Source of the DNA: Plantago major
Lineage: Eukaryota; Streptophyta; Magnoliopsida; Lamiales; Plantaginaceae
NCBI GenBank assembly: GCA_026545765.1
Contig: CM048844.1
Span: 124,001-188,000 of the forward strand
Direction of reading: 5' to 3'
DNA: 64,000 bases
The notes beneath the pieces are model-generated. The model was given only the letters and a program-made list of their open reading frames with translations. It was not told where the DNA came from and searched no databases. Position numbers and translations under genes: made by a program. Shown piece by piece: positions 18,811 through 32,400 of this stretch (positions within the stretch are counted from its first letter, which is position 1; every line of letters starts with the position of its first letter).

Positions 18811-19458
18811 GGCTACCATTGAGATGGAAGGCCTTGCTAGGATCGCGCCATGTGTACGGCTAGGATTGAGCCACCAATGCTAAGATGAGGCCCATAGCCC
18901 AATAGTGAAGCTTTGGCCCATGCCATCTTGGGCTTTAGGGGTAATTTGGTCATTATTGGGAGAGTTCTTGAGGATGTGCCAGAGTCTGCCGAGATCTCAG
19001 GTTCGGAGGGGTCGGTCCGGATGTCTGATCCGGACAGTACCTGGTTGTCAGCTTGAGGAAGTTCCTCTGTCTGTCCAACTCTTCCGATTCGGAGCTCATG
19101 GGTTCGGACATCTCACTCTTTGGTGCCCACTTGCTTGGTAGCCTATGAGATGGTCATGCTGGATCCGAGTTAACTTCCGTATCGGAGTCTTTGGGTCGGA
19201 GAGGGTGCTGACTTAGCACTATGCTCCTTTCCCAAGGAGGCTCGGACCACGGTGGGTCGGATCTAGGGTTCCGGGTCGGGCCTTGCAGGTCCTAATCCTT
19301 TGTCCCTTTCTTTCAGGGTGGGTCGGACCATAGGTGGTCTGCCCGGATCGGACCATCGGCTCGGACATAAGTGCCTCGGATCCATTGGATGACTTGGGAT
19401 GCCTTAGGATTCGCTCCTAGGTCCTTTATGACGGATTGGACATATTTCCGTATCAACA

Positions 19459-19463
19459 TAGCC
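19459..19463. repeat. Target-site duplication, right (TAGCC)
   Basis: Follows the LTR terminal CA at 19458. It matches the left copy GAGCC at four of five positions. The next bases, TCAATTTAAAAACG, are the continuation of the interrupted satellite monomer. Confidence 0.75.
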
Positions 19464-19469
19464 TCAATT

Positions 19470-21446
19470 TAAAAACGTATTTTCGAGACCTCTTGTCTTC
19501 AATAAAACTCAAAGGGGTTGGTTAGTACACAATTTTTTGTGAAACACTCGATAGAGTTAGTTTGTGTCAAATTTTATTCACAAGATATGGTTTGTGGCAT
19601 ATAACCTATTCTACGCACATATTGAACTATTTTGGTTGATCGAACCTCGAATTAAAAACGTATTTTTGGGACATCAAGTTTTCGAGAAAACCCAAAGGGG
19701 TTAGTACACGGTTTTTGTGAAAACACTCCATGGGGTTAGTTTGTGTCTAATTTCATTCACATGACACGGTTTGTGTTATAAAATCTATTCTACGAACATA
19801 TTGAAATATTATGGTTGATCGAACCTCAATTTAAAAACGTATTTCCGAGACCTCTTATCTTCAATAAAACTCAAAGGGGGTAGTACACGATTTTTTGTGA
19901 AACACTCGATAGAGTTAGTTTGTGTCAAATTTTATTCACAAGATATGGTTTGTGGCATAAAACCTATTCTACGCACATATTGAACTATTTTGGTTGATCG
20001 AACCTCGAATTAAAAACGTATTTGTGGGACATCTAGTTTTCGAGAAAACCCAAAGGGGTTAGTACACGGTTTTTTGTGAAAAGACTCCGCGGGGTTAGTT
20101 TGTGTAAAATTTTATTCACATGACATGGTTTGTGGTATAAAACCTATTCTACGCACATATTGAACTATTTTGGTTGATCGAACCACGAATTAAAAACGTA
20201 TTTTTGGGACATCAAGTTGTCGAGAAAACCCAAAGGGGTTATAGTACACGGTTTTTGTGAAAACATTCAGTGGGGTTAGTTTGTGTCTAATTTCATTCAC
20301 ATGACATGGTTTATGGTATAAAAACTATTCTACGCACATATTGAACTATTTTGGTTGATCGAACCTCGATTTAAAAACCTATTTCCGAGACCTCTTATCT
20401 TCAATAAAACTCAAAGGGGGTAGTACACGATTTTTTGTGAAACACTCGATTAAGTTAGTTTGTGTCAAATTTTATTCACATGATATGGTTTGTGGTATGA
20501 AACCTATTCTAAGCACATATTGAACTATTTTGGTTGATCGAACCTCGATTTAAAAACGTATTTCCGAGACCTCTTGTCTTCAATAAAAGTCAAAGGGGGT
20601 AGTACACGATTTTTTGTGAAACACTTGATAGAGTTAGTTTGAGTCAAATTTTATTCACATTACATGGTTTGTGGTATGAAACCTATTCTACGCGCGTACT
20701 GAACTATTTTGGTTGATCGAACATCGATTTAAAAACGTATTTCCGAGACCTCTTGTCTTCAATAAAAGTCAAAGGGGGTAGTACACGATTTTTTGTGAAA
20801 CACTCGATAGAGTTAGTTTGTGTCAAATTTTATTCACAAGATATGGTTTGTGGCATAAAACCTATTCTACGCACATATTGATCTATTTTGGTTGATCGAA
20901 CCACGAATTAAAAACGTATTTTTGGGACATCAAGTTTTCGAGAAAACCCAAAAGGGTTAGTACACGGTTTTTGTGAAAACACTCAGTGGGGTTAGTTTGT
21001 GTCTAATTTTATTCACATGACATGGTTTATGGTATAAAAACTATTCTACGCACATATTGAACTATTTTGGTTGATCGAACCTCAATTTAAAAACGTATTT
21101 CCGAGACCTCTTATCTTCAATAAAACTCAAAGGGGGTAGTATACGATTTTTTGTGAAAAACTCGATAGAGTTAATTTGTGTCAAATTTTATTCACATGAT
21201 ATGGTTTGTGGTATGAAACCTATTCTACGCGCATATTGAACTATTTTGGTTGATCGAACATCGAATTAAAAACGTATATTTGGGACATCTAGTTTTCGAG
21301 AAAATCCAAAGGGGTTAGTACCCGGTTTTTTGTGAAAAGACTCCGTGGGGTTAGTTTGTGTCAAATTTTATTCACATGACATGGTTTGTGGTATAAATCC
21401 TATTCTACGCACATATTGAACTATTTTGGTTGATCGAACCTCGATT
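19470..21446. repeat. Higher-order repeat of 11 monomers, copy 1 (1,977 bp)
   Basis: Distinctive runs such as ACTCCATGGGGTTAG (19726), TGACACGGTTTGTGTTATAA (about 19752) and the duplicated-looking GGGGTTATAGTACACGG (about 20235) recur 1,977 bp later. 11 x 179 = 1,969; the extra 8 bp come from short insertions such as GGTTGGTTAG. Copy 2 is nearly identical. Confidence 0.85.
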
Positions 21447-23424
21447 TAAAAACGTATTTTCGAGATCTCTTGTCTTCAATAAAACTCAAAGGGGTTGGTT
21501 AGTACACAATTTTTTGTGAAACACTCGATAGAGTTAGTTTGTGTCAAATTTTATTCACAAGATATGGTTTGTGGCATATAACCTATTCTACGCACATATT
21601 GAACTATTTTGGTTGATCGAACCTCGAATTAAAAACGTATTTTTGGGACATCAAGTTTTCGAGAAAACCCAAAGGGGTTAGTACACGGTTTTTGTGAAAA
21701 CACTCCATGGGGTTAGTTTGTGTCTAATTTCATTCACATGACACGGTTTGTGTTATAAAATCTATTCTACGAACATATTGAAATATTATGGTTGATCGAA
21801 CCTCAATTTAAAAACGTATTTCCGAGACCTCTTATCTTCAATAAAACTCAAAGGGGGTAGTACACGATTTTTTGTGAAACACTCGATAGAGTTAGTTTGT
21901 GTCAAATTTTATTCACAAGATATGGTTTGTGGCATAAAACCTATTCTACGCACATATTGAACTATTTTGGTTGATCGAACCTCGAATTAAAAACGTATTT
22001 GTGGGACATCTAGTTTTCGAGAAAACCCAAAGGGGTTAGTACACGGTTTTTTGTGAAAAGACTCCGCGGGGTTAGTTTGTGTAAAATTTTATTCACATGA
22101 CATGGTTTGTGGTATAAAACCTATTCTACGCACATATTGAACTATTTTGGTTGATCGAACCACGAATTAAAAACGTATTTTTGGGACATCAAGTTGTCGA
22201 GAAAACCCAAAGGGGTTATAGTACACGGTTTTTGTGAAAACATTCAGTGGGGTTAGTTTGTGTCTAATTTCATTCACATGACATGGTTTATGGTATAAAA
22301 ACTATTCTACGCACATATTGAACTATTTTGGTTGATCGAACCTCGATTTAAAAACCTATTTCCGAGACCTCTTATCTTCAATAAAACTCAAAGGGGGTAG
22401 TACACGATTTTTTGTGAAACACTCGATTAAGTTAGTTTGTGTCAAATTTTATTCACATGATATGGTTTGTGGTATGAAACCTATTCTAAGCACATATTGA
22501 ACTATTTTGGTTGATCGAACCTCGATTTAAAAACGTATTTCCGAGACCTCTTGTCTTCAATAAAAGTCAAAGGGGGTAGTACACGATTTTTTGTGAAACA
22601 CTTGATAGAGTTAGTTTGAGTCAAATTTTATTCACATTACATGGTTTGTGGTATGAAACCTATTCTACGCGCGTACTGAACTATTTTGGTTGATCGAACA
22701 TCGATTTAAAAACGTATTTCCGAGACCTCTTGTCTTCAATAAAAGTCAAAGGGGTAGTACGATTTTTGTGAAACACTCGATAGAGTTAGTTTGTGTCAAA
22801 TTTTATTCACAAGATATGGTTTGTGGCATAAAACCTATTCTACTTTTATATTGATCTATTTTGGTTGATCGAACCACGAATTAAAACGTATTTTGGGACA
22901 TCAAGTTTTCGAAAACCCGAAAGGGTTAGTACACGGTTTTTGTGAAAACACTCAGTGGGGTTAGTTTGTGTCTAATTTTATTCACATGACATGGTTTATG
23001 GTATAAAAACTATTCTACGCACATATTGAACTATTTTGGTTGATCGAACCTCAATTTAAAAACGTATTTCCGAGACCTCTTATCTTCAATAAAACTCAAA
23101 GGGGGTAGTATACGATTTTTTGTGAAAAACTCGATAGAGTTAATTTGTGTCAAATTTTATTCACATGATATGGTTTGTGGTATGAAACCTATTCTACGCG
23201 CATATTGAACTATTTTGGTTGATCGAACATCGAATTAAAAACGTATATTTGGGACATCTAGTTTTCGAGAAAATCCAAAGGGGTTAGTACCCGGTTTTTT
23301 GTGAAAAGACTCCGTGGGGTTAGTTTGTGTCAAATTTTATTCACATGACATGGTTTGTGGTATAAATCCTATTCTACGCACATATTGAACTATTTTGGTT
23401 GATCGAACCTCGATTTAAAAACGT
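21447..23424. repeat. Higher-order repeat of 11 monomers, copy 2
   Basis: Follows copy 1 almost base for base at offset 1,977 until about 22745. In 22745-22920 several short edits remove 8 bp, after which the offset is 1,969 (GAGATCTC at 21462 and 23431). Outside that patch the copies look near identical, so the duplication is recent. Confidence 0.85.
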
Positions 23425-26400
23425 ATTTTCGAGATCTCTTGTCTTCAATAAAACTCAAAGGGGTTGGTTAGTACACAATTTTTTGTGAAACACTCGATAG
23501 AGTTAGTTTGTGTCAAATTTTATTCACAAGATATGGTTTGTGGCATAAAAACTATTCTACGCACATATTGAACTATTTTGGTTGATCGAACCTCGAATTA
23601 AAACGTATTTTTGGGACATCAAGTTTTCGAGAAAACCCAACGGGGTTAGTACACGGTTTTTGTGAAAACACTCAGTGGGGTTAGTTTGTGTCTAATTTTA
23701 TTCACATGACATGGTTTAAGGTATAAAAACTATTCTACGCACATATTGAACTATTTTGGTTGATCGTACCTCGATTTAAAAACGTATTTCCGAGACCTCT
23801 TTTCTTCAATAAAACTCAAAGGAGGTAGTACACGATTTTTTGTGAAATACTCGATAGAGTTAGTTTGTGTCAAATTTTATTCACAAGATATGGTTTGTGG
23901 CATAAAACCTATTCTACGCACATGTTGAACTATTTTGGTTGATCGAACCTCGAATTAAAAACGTATTTTCGAGACCTCTTGTCTTCAATAAAACTCAAAG
24001 CGGTTGGTTAGTACACAATTTTTTGTGAAACACTCGATAGAGTTAGTTTGTGTCAAATTTTATTCACAAGATATGGTTTGTGGCATAAAACCTATTCTAC
24101 GCACATATTGAACTATTTAGGTTGATCGAACCTCGAATTAAAAACGTATTTTTGGGACATCAAGATTTCGAGAAAGCCCAAAGGGGTTAGTATACGGTTT
24201 TTGTGAAAACACTCCATGGGGTTAGTTTGTGTCTATTTTCATTCACATGACATGGTTTGTGGTATAAAATCTATTCTACGAACATATTGAACTATTATGG
24301 TTGATCGTACCTCGATTTAAAAACGTATTTCTGAGACCTCTTGTCTTCAATAAAACTCAAAGGAGGTAGTACACGATTTTTTGTTAAACACTCGATAGAG
24401 TTAGTTTGTGTCAAATTTTATTCACAAGATATGGTTTGTGGCATAAAACCTATTCTACGCACATATTGAACTATTTTGGTTGATCGAACCTCGAATTAAA
24501 AACGTATTTTTGGGACATCTAGTTTTCGAGAAAACCCAAAGGGGTTAGTACACGATTTTTTGTGAAAAGACTCCGCGGGGTTAGTTTGTGTCAAATTTTA
24601 TTCACATGACATGGTTTGTAGTATAAAACCTATTCTACGCACATATTGAACTATTTTGGTTGATCGAACCACAAATTAAAAACGTATTTTTTGGGACATC
24701 AAGTTTTCGATAAAACCCAAAGGGGTTAGTACACGGTTTTTGTGAAAACACTCAGTGGGGTTAGTTTGTGTCTAATTTTATTCACATGACATGGTTTATG
24801 GTATAAAAACTATTCTACGTACATATTGAACTATTTTGGTTGATCGAACCTCGATTTAAAAACGTATTTCCGAGACCTATTATCTTCAATAAAACTCAAA
24901 GGGGTTGTACACGATTTTTTGTGAAACACTCGATAGAGTTAGTTTGTGTCAAATTTTATTCACATGATATGGTTTGTGGTACGAAACCTATTCTACGCAC
25001 ATATTGAACTATTTTTGTTGATCGAACCTCGATTTAAAAATGTATTTCCGAGACCTCTTGTTTTCAATAAATGTCAAAGGGGGTAGTACACGATTTTTCT
25101 TGAAACACTCGATAAAGTTAGTTTGTGTCAAATTTTATTCACATGATATGGTTTTTGGTATGAAACCTATTCTACGCACATATTGAACTATTTTGGTTGA
25201 TCTTACCTCAATTTAAAAATGTATTTCCGAGACCTCTTGTCTTCAATAAAACTCAAAGGGGGTAGTACACGATTTTTTGTGAAACACTCGATAGAGTTAG
25301 TTTGTGTTAAATTTTATTCACATGATAAGGTTTGTGAAATAAAACCTATTCTACGCGCATATTGAACTATTTTGGTTGATCGAACATCAAATTAAAAACG
25401 TATATTTGGGACATCTAGTTTTCGAGAAAATCCAAAGGGGTTAGTACCCGGTTTTTTGTGAAAAGACTCCGTGGGGTTAGTTTGTGTCAAATTTTATTCA
25501 CATGACATGGTTTGTGGTATAAATCCTATTCTACGCACATATTGAACTATTTTGGTTGATCGCACCTCGATTTAAAAACGTATTTTCGAGATCTCTTGTC
25601 TTCAATAAAACTCAAAGGGGTTGGTTAGTACACAATTTTTTGTGAAACACTCGATAGAGTTAGTTTGTGTCAAATTTTATTCACAAGATATGGTTTGTGG
25701 CATAAAACCTATTCTACGCACATATTGAACTATTTTGGTTGATCGAACCTCGAATTAAAACGTATTTTTGGGACATCAAGTTTTCGAGAAAACCCAAAAG
25801 GGGTTAGTACACGGTTTTTGTGAAAACACTCCATGGGGTTAGTTTGTGTCTAATTTCATTCACATGACATGGTTTGTGATATAAAATCTATTCTACGAAC
25901 ATATTGAACTATTATGGTTGATCGTACCTCGATTTAAAAACGTATTTCCGAGACCTCTTGTCTTCAATAAAACTCAAAGGAGGTAGTACACGATTTTTTG
26001 TGAAATACTCGATAGAGTTAGTTTGTGTCAAATTTTATTCACAAGATATGGTTTGTGGCATAAAACCTATTCTACGCACATGTTGAACTATTTTGGTTGA
26101 TCGAACCTCGAATTAAAAACGTATTTTTGGGACATCTAGTTTTCGAGAAAACCCAAAGGGGTTAGTACACAATTTTTTGTGAAAAGACTCCGCGGGGTTA
26201 GTTTGTTTCAAATTTTATTCACATGACATGGTTTGTGGTATAAAACCTATTCTACGCACATATTGAACTATTTTGGTTGATCGAACCACGAATTAGAAAC
26301 GTATTTTTGGGACATCAAGTTTTCGATAAAACCCAAAGGGGTTAGTACACAGTTTTTGTGAAAACACTCAGTGGGGTTAGTTTGTGTCTAATTTTATTCA

Positions 26401-29400
26401 CATGACATGGTTTATGGTATAAAAACTATTCTACGCACATATTGAACTATTTTGGTTGATCGAACCTCGATTTAAAAATGTATTTCCGAGACTTCTTCTC
26501 TTCAATAAAACTCAAAGGGGGTAGTACACGATTTTTTGTGAAACACTCGATTGAGTTAGTTTGTTTCAAATTTTATTCACAAGATATGGTTTGTGGCATA
26601 AAACCTATTCTACGCACATATTGAACTATTTTGGTTGATCGAACCTCGAATTAAAAACGTATTTGTGGGACATCTAGTTTTCGAGAAAACCCAAAGGGGT
26701 TAGTACACGGTTTTTTGTGAAAAGACTCCGCGGGGTTAGTTTGTGTAAAATTTTATTCACATGACATGGTTTGTGGTATAAAACCTATTCTACGCACATA
26801 TTGAACTATTTTGGTTGATCGAACCACGAATTAAAAACGTATTTTTGGGACATCAAGTTTTCGAGAAAACCCAAAGGGGTTAGTACACGGTTTTTGTGAA
26901 AACACTCAGTGGGGTTAGTTTGTGTCTAATTTTATTCACATGACATGGTTTATGGTATAAAAACTATTCTACGCACATATTGAACTATTTTGGTTGATCG
27001 AACCTCGATTTAAAAACGTATTTCCGAGACCTCTTATCTTCAATAAAACTCAAAGGGGTAGTACACGATTTTTTGTGAAACACTCGATTGAGTTAGTTTG
27101 TGTCAAATTTTATTCACATGATATGGTTTGTGGTATGAAACCTATTCTACGCACATATTGAACTATTTTGGTTGATCGAACCTCGATTTAAAAACGTATT
27201 TCCGAGACCTCTTGTCTTCAATAAAAGTCAAAGGGGGTAGTACACGATTTTTTGTGAAACACTCGATAGAGTTAGTTTGAGTCAAATTTTATTCACATTA
27301 CATGGTTTGTGGTATGAAACCCATTCTACGCGCGTACTGAACTATTTTGGTTGATCGAACATCGATTTAAAAACGTATTTCCGAGACCTCTTGTCTTCAA
27401 TAAAAGTCAAAGGGGGTAGTACACGATTTTTTGTGAAACACTCGATAGAGTTAGTTGGTGTCAAATTTTATTGACAAGATATGGTTTGTGGCATAAAACC
27501 AATTCTACGCACATATTGAACTATTTTGGTTGATCGAACCAAGAATTAAAAACGTATTTTTGGGACATCAAGTTTTCGAGAAAACCCAAAGGGGTTATTA
27601 CACGGTTTTTGTGAAAACACTCAGTGGGGTTAGTTTGTGTCTAATTTTATTCACATGACATGGTTTATGGTATAAAAACTATTCTACGCACATATTGAAC
27701 TATTTTGGTTGATCGAACCTCGATTCAAAAACGTATTTCCGAGACCTCTTATCTTCAATAAAACTCAAACGGGTAGTACACGATTTTTTGTGAAAAACTC
27801 GATAGAGTTAGTTTGTGTCAAATTTTATTCACATGATATGGTTTGGGGTATGAAACCTATTCTACACACATATTGAACTATTTTGGTTGATCTTACCTCG
27901 ATTTAAAAACATATTTCCGAGACCTCTTGTCTTCAATAAAACTCAAAGGGGGTAAGTACACGATTTTTTGTGAAACACTCGGTAGAATTAGTTTGTGTCA
28001 AATTTTATTCACATGATATGGTTTTTGGTATAAAACCTATTCTACGCACATATTGAACTATTTTGGTTGATCTTACCTCGGTTTAAAAACGTATTTCCGA
28101 GACCTCTTGTCTTCAATAAAACTCAAAGGGGTAGTACACGATTTTTTGTGAAACACTCGATAGAGTTAGTTTGTGTTAAATTTTATTCACATGATAAGGT
28201 TTGTGGAATAAAACCTATTCTACGCGCATATTGAACTATTTTGGTTGATCGAACACCGAATCAAAAACGTATATTTGGGACATCTAGTTTTCGAGAAAAT
28301 CCAAAGGGGTTAGTACCCGGTTTTTTGTGAAAAGACTCCGTGGGGTTAGTTTGTGTCAAATTTTATTCACATGAAATGGTTTGTGGTATAAAACCTATTC
28401 GACGCACATATTGAACTATTTTGGTTGATCGAACCTCGATTTAAAAACGTATTTTCGAGACCTCTTGTCTTCAATAAAACTCAAAGCGGTTGGTTAGTAC
28501 ACAATTTTTTGTGAAACACTCGATAGAGTTAGTTTGTGTCAAATTTTATTCACAAGATATGGTTAGTGGCATAAAACCTATTCTACGCACATATTGAACT
28601 ATTTTGGTTGATCGAACCTCGAATTAAAAACGTATTTTTGGGACATCAAGATTTCGAGAAAACCCAAAGGGGTTAGTATACGGTTTTTGTGAAAACACTC
28701 CATGGGGTTAGTTTGTGTCTAATTTCATTCACATGACATGGTTTGTGGTATAAAATCTATTCTACGAACATATTTAACTATTATGGTTGATCGTACCTCG
28801 ATTTAAAAACTTATTTCCGAGACCTCTTGTCTTCAATAAAACACAAAGGAGGTAGTACACGATTTTTTGTTAAACACTCGATAGAGTTAGTTTGTGTCAA
28901 ATTTTATTCACAAGATATGGTTTGTGGCATAAAACCTATTCTACGCACATATTGAACTATTTTGGTTGATCGAACCTCGAATTAAAAACGTATTTTTGGG
29001 ACATCTAGTTTTCGAGAAAACCCAAAGGGGTTAGTACACGATTTTTTGTGAAAAGACTCCGCGGGGTTAGTTTGTGTCAAATTTTATTCACATGACATGG
29101 TTTGTAGTATAAAACCTATTCCACGCACATATTGAACTATTTTGGTTGATCGAACCACGAATTAAAAACGTATTTTTGGGACATCAAATTTTCGAGAAAA
29201 CCCAATCGGGTTAGTACACGGTTTTTGTGAAAACACTCAGTGGGGTTAGTTTATGTCTAATTTTATTCACATGACATGGTTTATGGTATAAAAACTATTC
29301 TACGCACATATTGAACTATTTTGGTTGATCGAACCTCGATTTAAAAACGTATTTCCGAGACCTCTTGTCTTCAATAAAAGTCAAAGGGGGTAGTACACGA

Positions 29401-32400
29401 TTTTTTGTGAAACACTCGATAGAGTTAGTTTGAGTCAAATTTTATTCACATTACATGGTTTGTGGTATGAAACCTAATCTACGCGCGTACTGAACTATTT
29501 TGGTTGATCGAACATCGATTTAAAAACGTATTTCCGAGACCTCTTGTCTTCAATAAAAGTCAAAGGGGGTAGTACACGATTTTTTGTGAAACACTCGATA
29601 GAGTTAGTTTGTGTCAAATTTTATTCACAAGATATGGTTTGTGGCATAAAACCTATTCTACGCACATATTGAACTATTTTGGTTGATCGAACCACGAATT
29701 AAAAACGTATATTTGGGACATCAAGTTTTCGAGAAAAAACCCAAAGGGGTTAGTACACGGTTTTTGTGAAAACACTCAGTGGGGTTAGTTTGTGTCTAAT
29801 TTTATTCACATGACATGGTTTATGGTATAAAAACTATTCTACGCACATATTGAACTATTTTGGTTGATCGAACCTCGATTTAAAAACGTATTTCCGAGAC
29901 CTCATCTTCAATAAAACTCAAACGGGTAGTACACGATTTTTTGTGAAAAACTCGATAGAGTTAGTTTGTGTCAAATTTTATTCACATGATATGGTTTGTG
30001 GTATGAAACCTATTCTACACACATATTAAACTATTTTGGTTGATCTTACCTCGATTTAAAAACATATTTACGAGACCACTTGTCTTCAATAAAACTCAAA
30101 GGGGGTAAGTACACGATTTTTTGTGAAACACTCGGTAGAGTTAGTTTGTGTCAAATTTTATTCACATGATATGGTTTTTGGTATAAAACCTATTCTACGC
30201 ACATATTGAACTATTTTGGTTGATCTTACCTCGGTTTAAAAATGTATTTCCGAGACCTCTTGTCTTCAATAAAACTCAAAGGGGTAGTACACGATTTTTT
30301 GTGAAACACTCGATAGAGTTAGTTTGTGTTAAATTTTATTCACATGATCAGGTTTGTGGAATAAAACCTATTCTACGCGCATATTGAACTATTTTGGTTG
30401 ATCGAACACCGAATCAAAAACGTATATTTGGGACATCTAGTTTTCGAGAAAATCCAAAGGGGTTAGTACCCGGTTTTTTGTGAAAAGACTCCGTGGGGTT
30501 AGTTTGTGTCAAATTTTATTCACATGACATGGTTTGTGGTATAAAACCTATTCTACGCACATATTGAACTATTTTGGTTGATCGAACCTCGATTTAAAAA
30601 CGTATTTTCGAAACCTCTTGTCTTCAATAAAACTCAAAGCGGTTGGTTAGTACACAATTTCTTGTGAAACACTCGATAAAGTTAGTTTGTGTCAAATTTT
30701 ATTCACAAGATATGGTTAGTGGCATAAAACCTATTCTACGCACATATTGAACTATTTTGGTTGATCGAACCTCGAATTAAAAACGTATTTTTGGGACATC
30801 AAGATTTCGAGAAAACCCAAAGGGGTTAGTATACGGTTTTTGTGAAAACACTCCATGGGGTTAGTTTGTGTCTAATTTCATTCACATGACATCGTTTGTG
30901 GTATAAAATCTATTCTACGAACATATTGAACTATTATGGTTGATCGTACCTCGATTTAAAAACGTATTTCCGAGACCTCTTGTCTTCAATAAAACTCAAA
31001 GGAGGTAGTACACGATTTTTTGTTAAACACTCGATAGAGTTAGTTTGTGTCAAATTTTATTCACAAGATATGGTTTGTGGCATAAAACCTATTCTACGCA
31101 CATATTGAACTATTTTGGTTGATCAAACCTCGAATTAAAAACGTATTTTTGGGACATCTAGTTTTCGAGAAAATCCAAAGGGGTTAGTACACGATTTTTT
31201 GTGAAAAGACTCCGCGGGGTTAGTTTGTGTCAAATTTTATTCACATGACATGGTTTGTAGTATAAAACCTATTCTACGCACATATTGAACTATTTTGGTT
31301 GATCGAACCACGAATTAAAAATGTATTTTTGGGACATCAAGTTTTCGATAAAACCCAAAGGGGTTAGTACACGGTTTTTGTGAAAACACTCAGTGGGGTT
31401 AGTTTGTGTCTAATTTTATTCACATGACATGGTTTATGGGATAAAAACTATTCTACGTACATATTGAACTATTTTGGTTGATCGAACCTCGATTTAAAAA
31501 CGTATTTCCGAGACCTATTATCTTCAATAAAACTCAAAGGGGTAGTACACGATTTTTTGTGAAACACTCGATAGAGTTAGTTTGTGTCAAATTTTATTCA
31601 CAAGATATGGTTTGTGGCATAAAACCTATTCTACGCACATATTGAACTATTTTGGTTGATCGAACCACGAATTAAAAACGTATTTTTGGGACATCAAGTT
31701 TTCGAGAAAACCCAAAGGGGTTAGTACACGGTTTTTGTGAAAACACTCAGTGGGGTTAGTTTGTGTCTAATTTTATTCACATTACATGGTTTGTGGTATG
31801 AAACCTATTCTACGCGCGTACTGAACTATTTTGGTTGATCGAACATCGATTTAAAAATGTATTTCCGAGACCTCTTGTCTTCAATAAAAGTCAAAGGGGG
31901 TAGTACACGATTTTTTGTGAAACACTCGATAGAGTTAGTTTGTGTCAAATTTTATTCACAAGATATGGTTTGTGGCATAAAACCTATTCTACTTTATATT
32001 GAACTATTTTGGTTGATCGAACCACGAATTAAAAACGTATTCTTGGGACATCAAGTTTTCGAGAAAACCCAAAGGGGTTAGTACACGGTTTTTGTGAAAA
32101 CACTCAGTGGGGTTAGTTTGTGTCTAATTTTATTCACATGACATGGTTTATGGTATAAAAACTATTCTACGCACATATTGAACTATTTTGGTTGATCGAA
32201 CCTCGATTTAAAAACGTATTTCCGAGACCTCTTATCTTCAATAAAACTCAAACGGGTAGTACACGATTTTTTGTGAAAAACTCGATAGAGTTAGTTTGTG
32301 TCAAATTTTATTCACATGATATGGTTTGTGGTATGAAACCTATTCTACACACATATTGAACTATTTTGGTTGATCTTACCTCGATTTAAAAACATATTTC

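Larger units (their letters stand above)
5329..19458 (-). mobile_element. Ty3/gypsy LTR retrotransposon, Tat lineage, 14.1 kb, with antisense gene
   Basis: Two direct LTRs (944 and 961 bp, TGTTG...CAACA ends), a primer binding site and polypurine tract in the right places, and a gag-protease-RT-RNase H-second RNase H-integrase order on the minus strand define a Ty3/gypsy element. The second, archaeal-type RNase H and the large spacer after integrase are hallmarks of plant Tat elements (Ogre, Retand, Grande). No chromodomain is seen after integrase. All reading frames carry stops or frameshifts, so the copy is defective as written. Across the first 500 or so LTR bases I count only two substitutions plus a G-run length change, suggesting recent insertion. 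Insertion inside the satellite, with satellite continuing on both sides, makes it younger than the surrounding array. Lineage assignment is by motif recognition, not alignment. Confidence 0.95.
18498..19458 (-). repeat. 5' LTR (961 bp)
   Basis: Same orientation and ends as the 3' LTR; adjacent to the primer binding site, so it is the 5' LTR. It contains the promoter for the genomic RNA. It is 17 bp longer than the 3' LTR. The extra bases are spread over the cluster of small differences in its U3-side half (about 19010-19350) and the G-run at 18639-18650 (12 Gs versus 10). Confidence 0.95.

Noticed and set aside
18905..19141. Gene inside the 5' LTR on the plus strand
   Set aside because: It lies wholly within the LTR, is not kept in the other LTR copy, and has no known counterpart.
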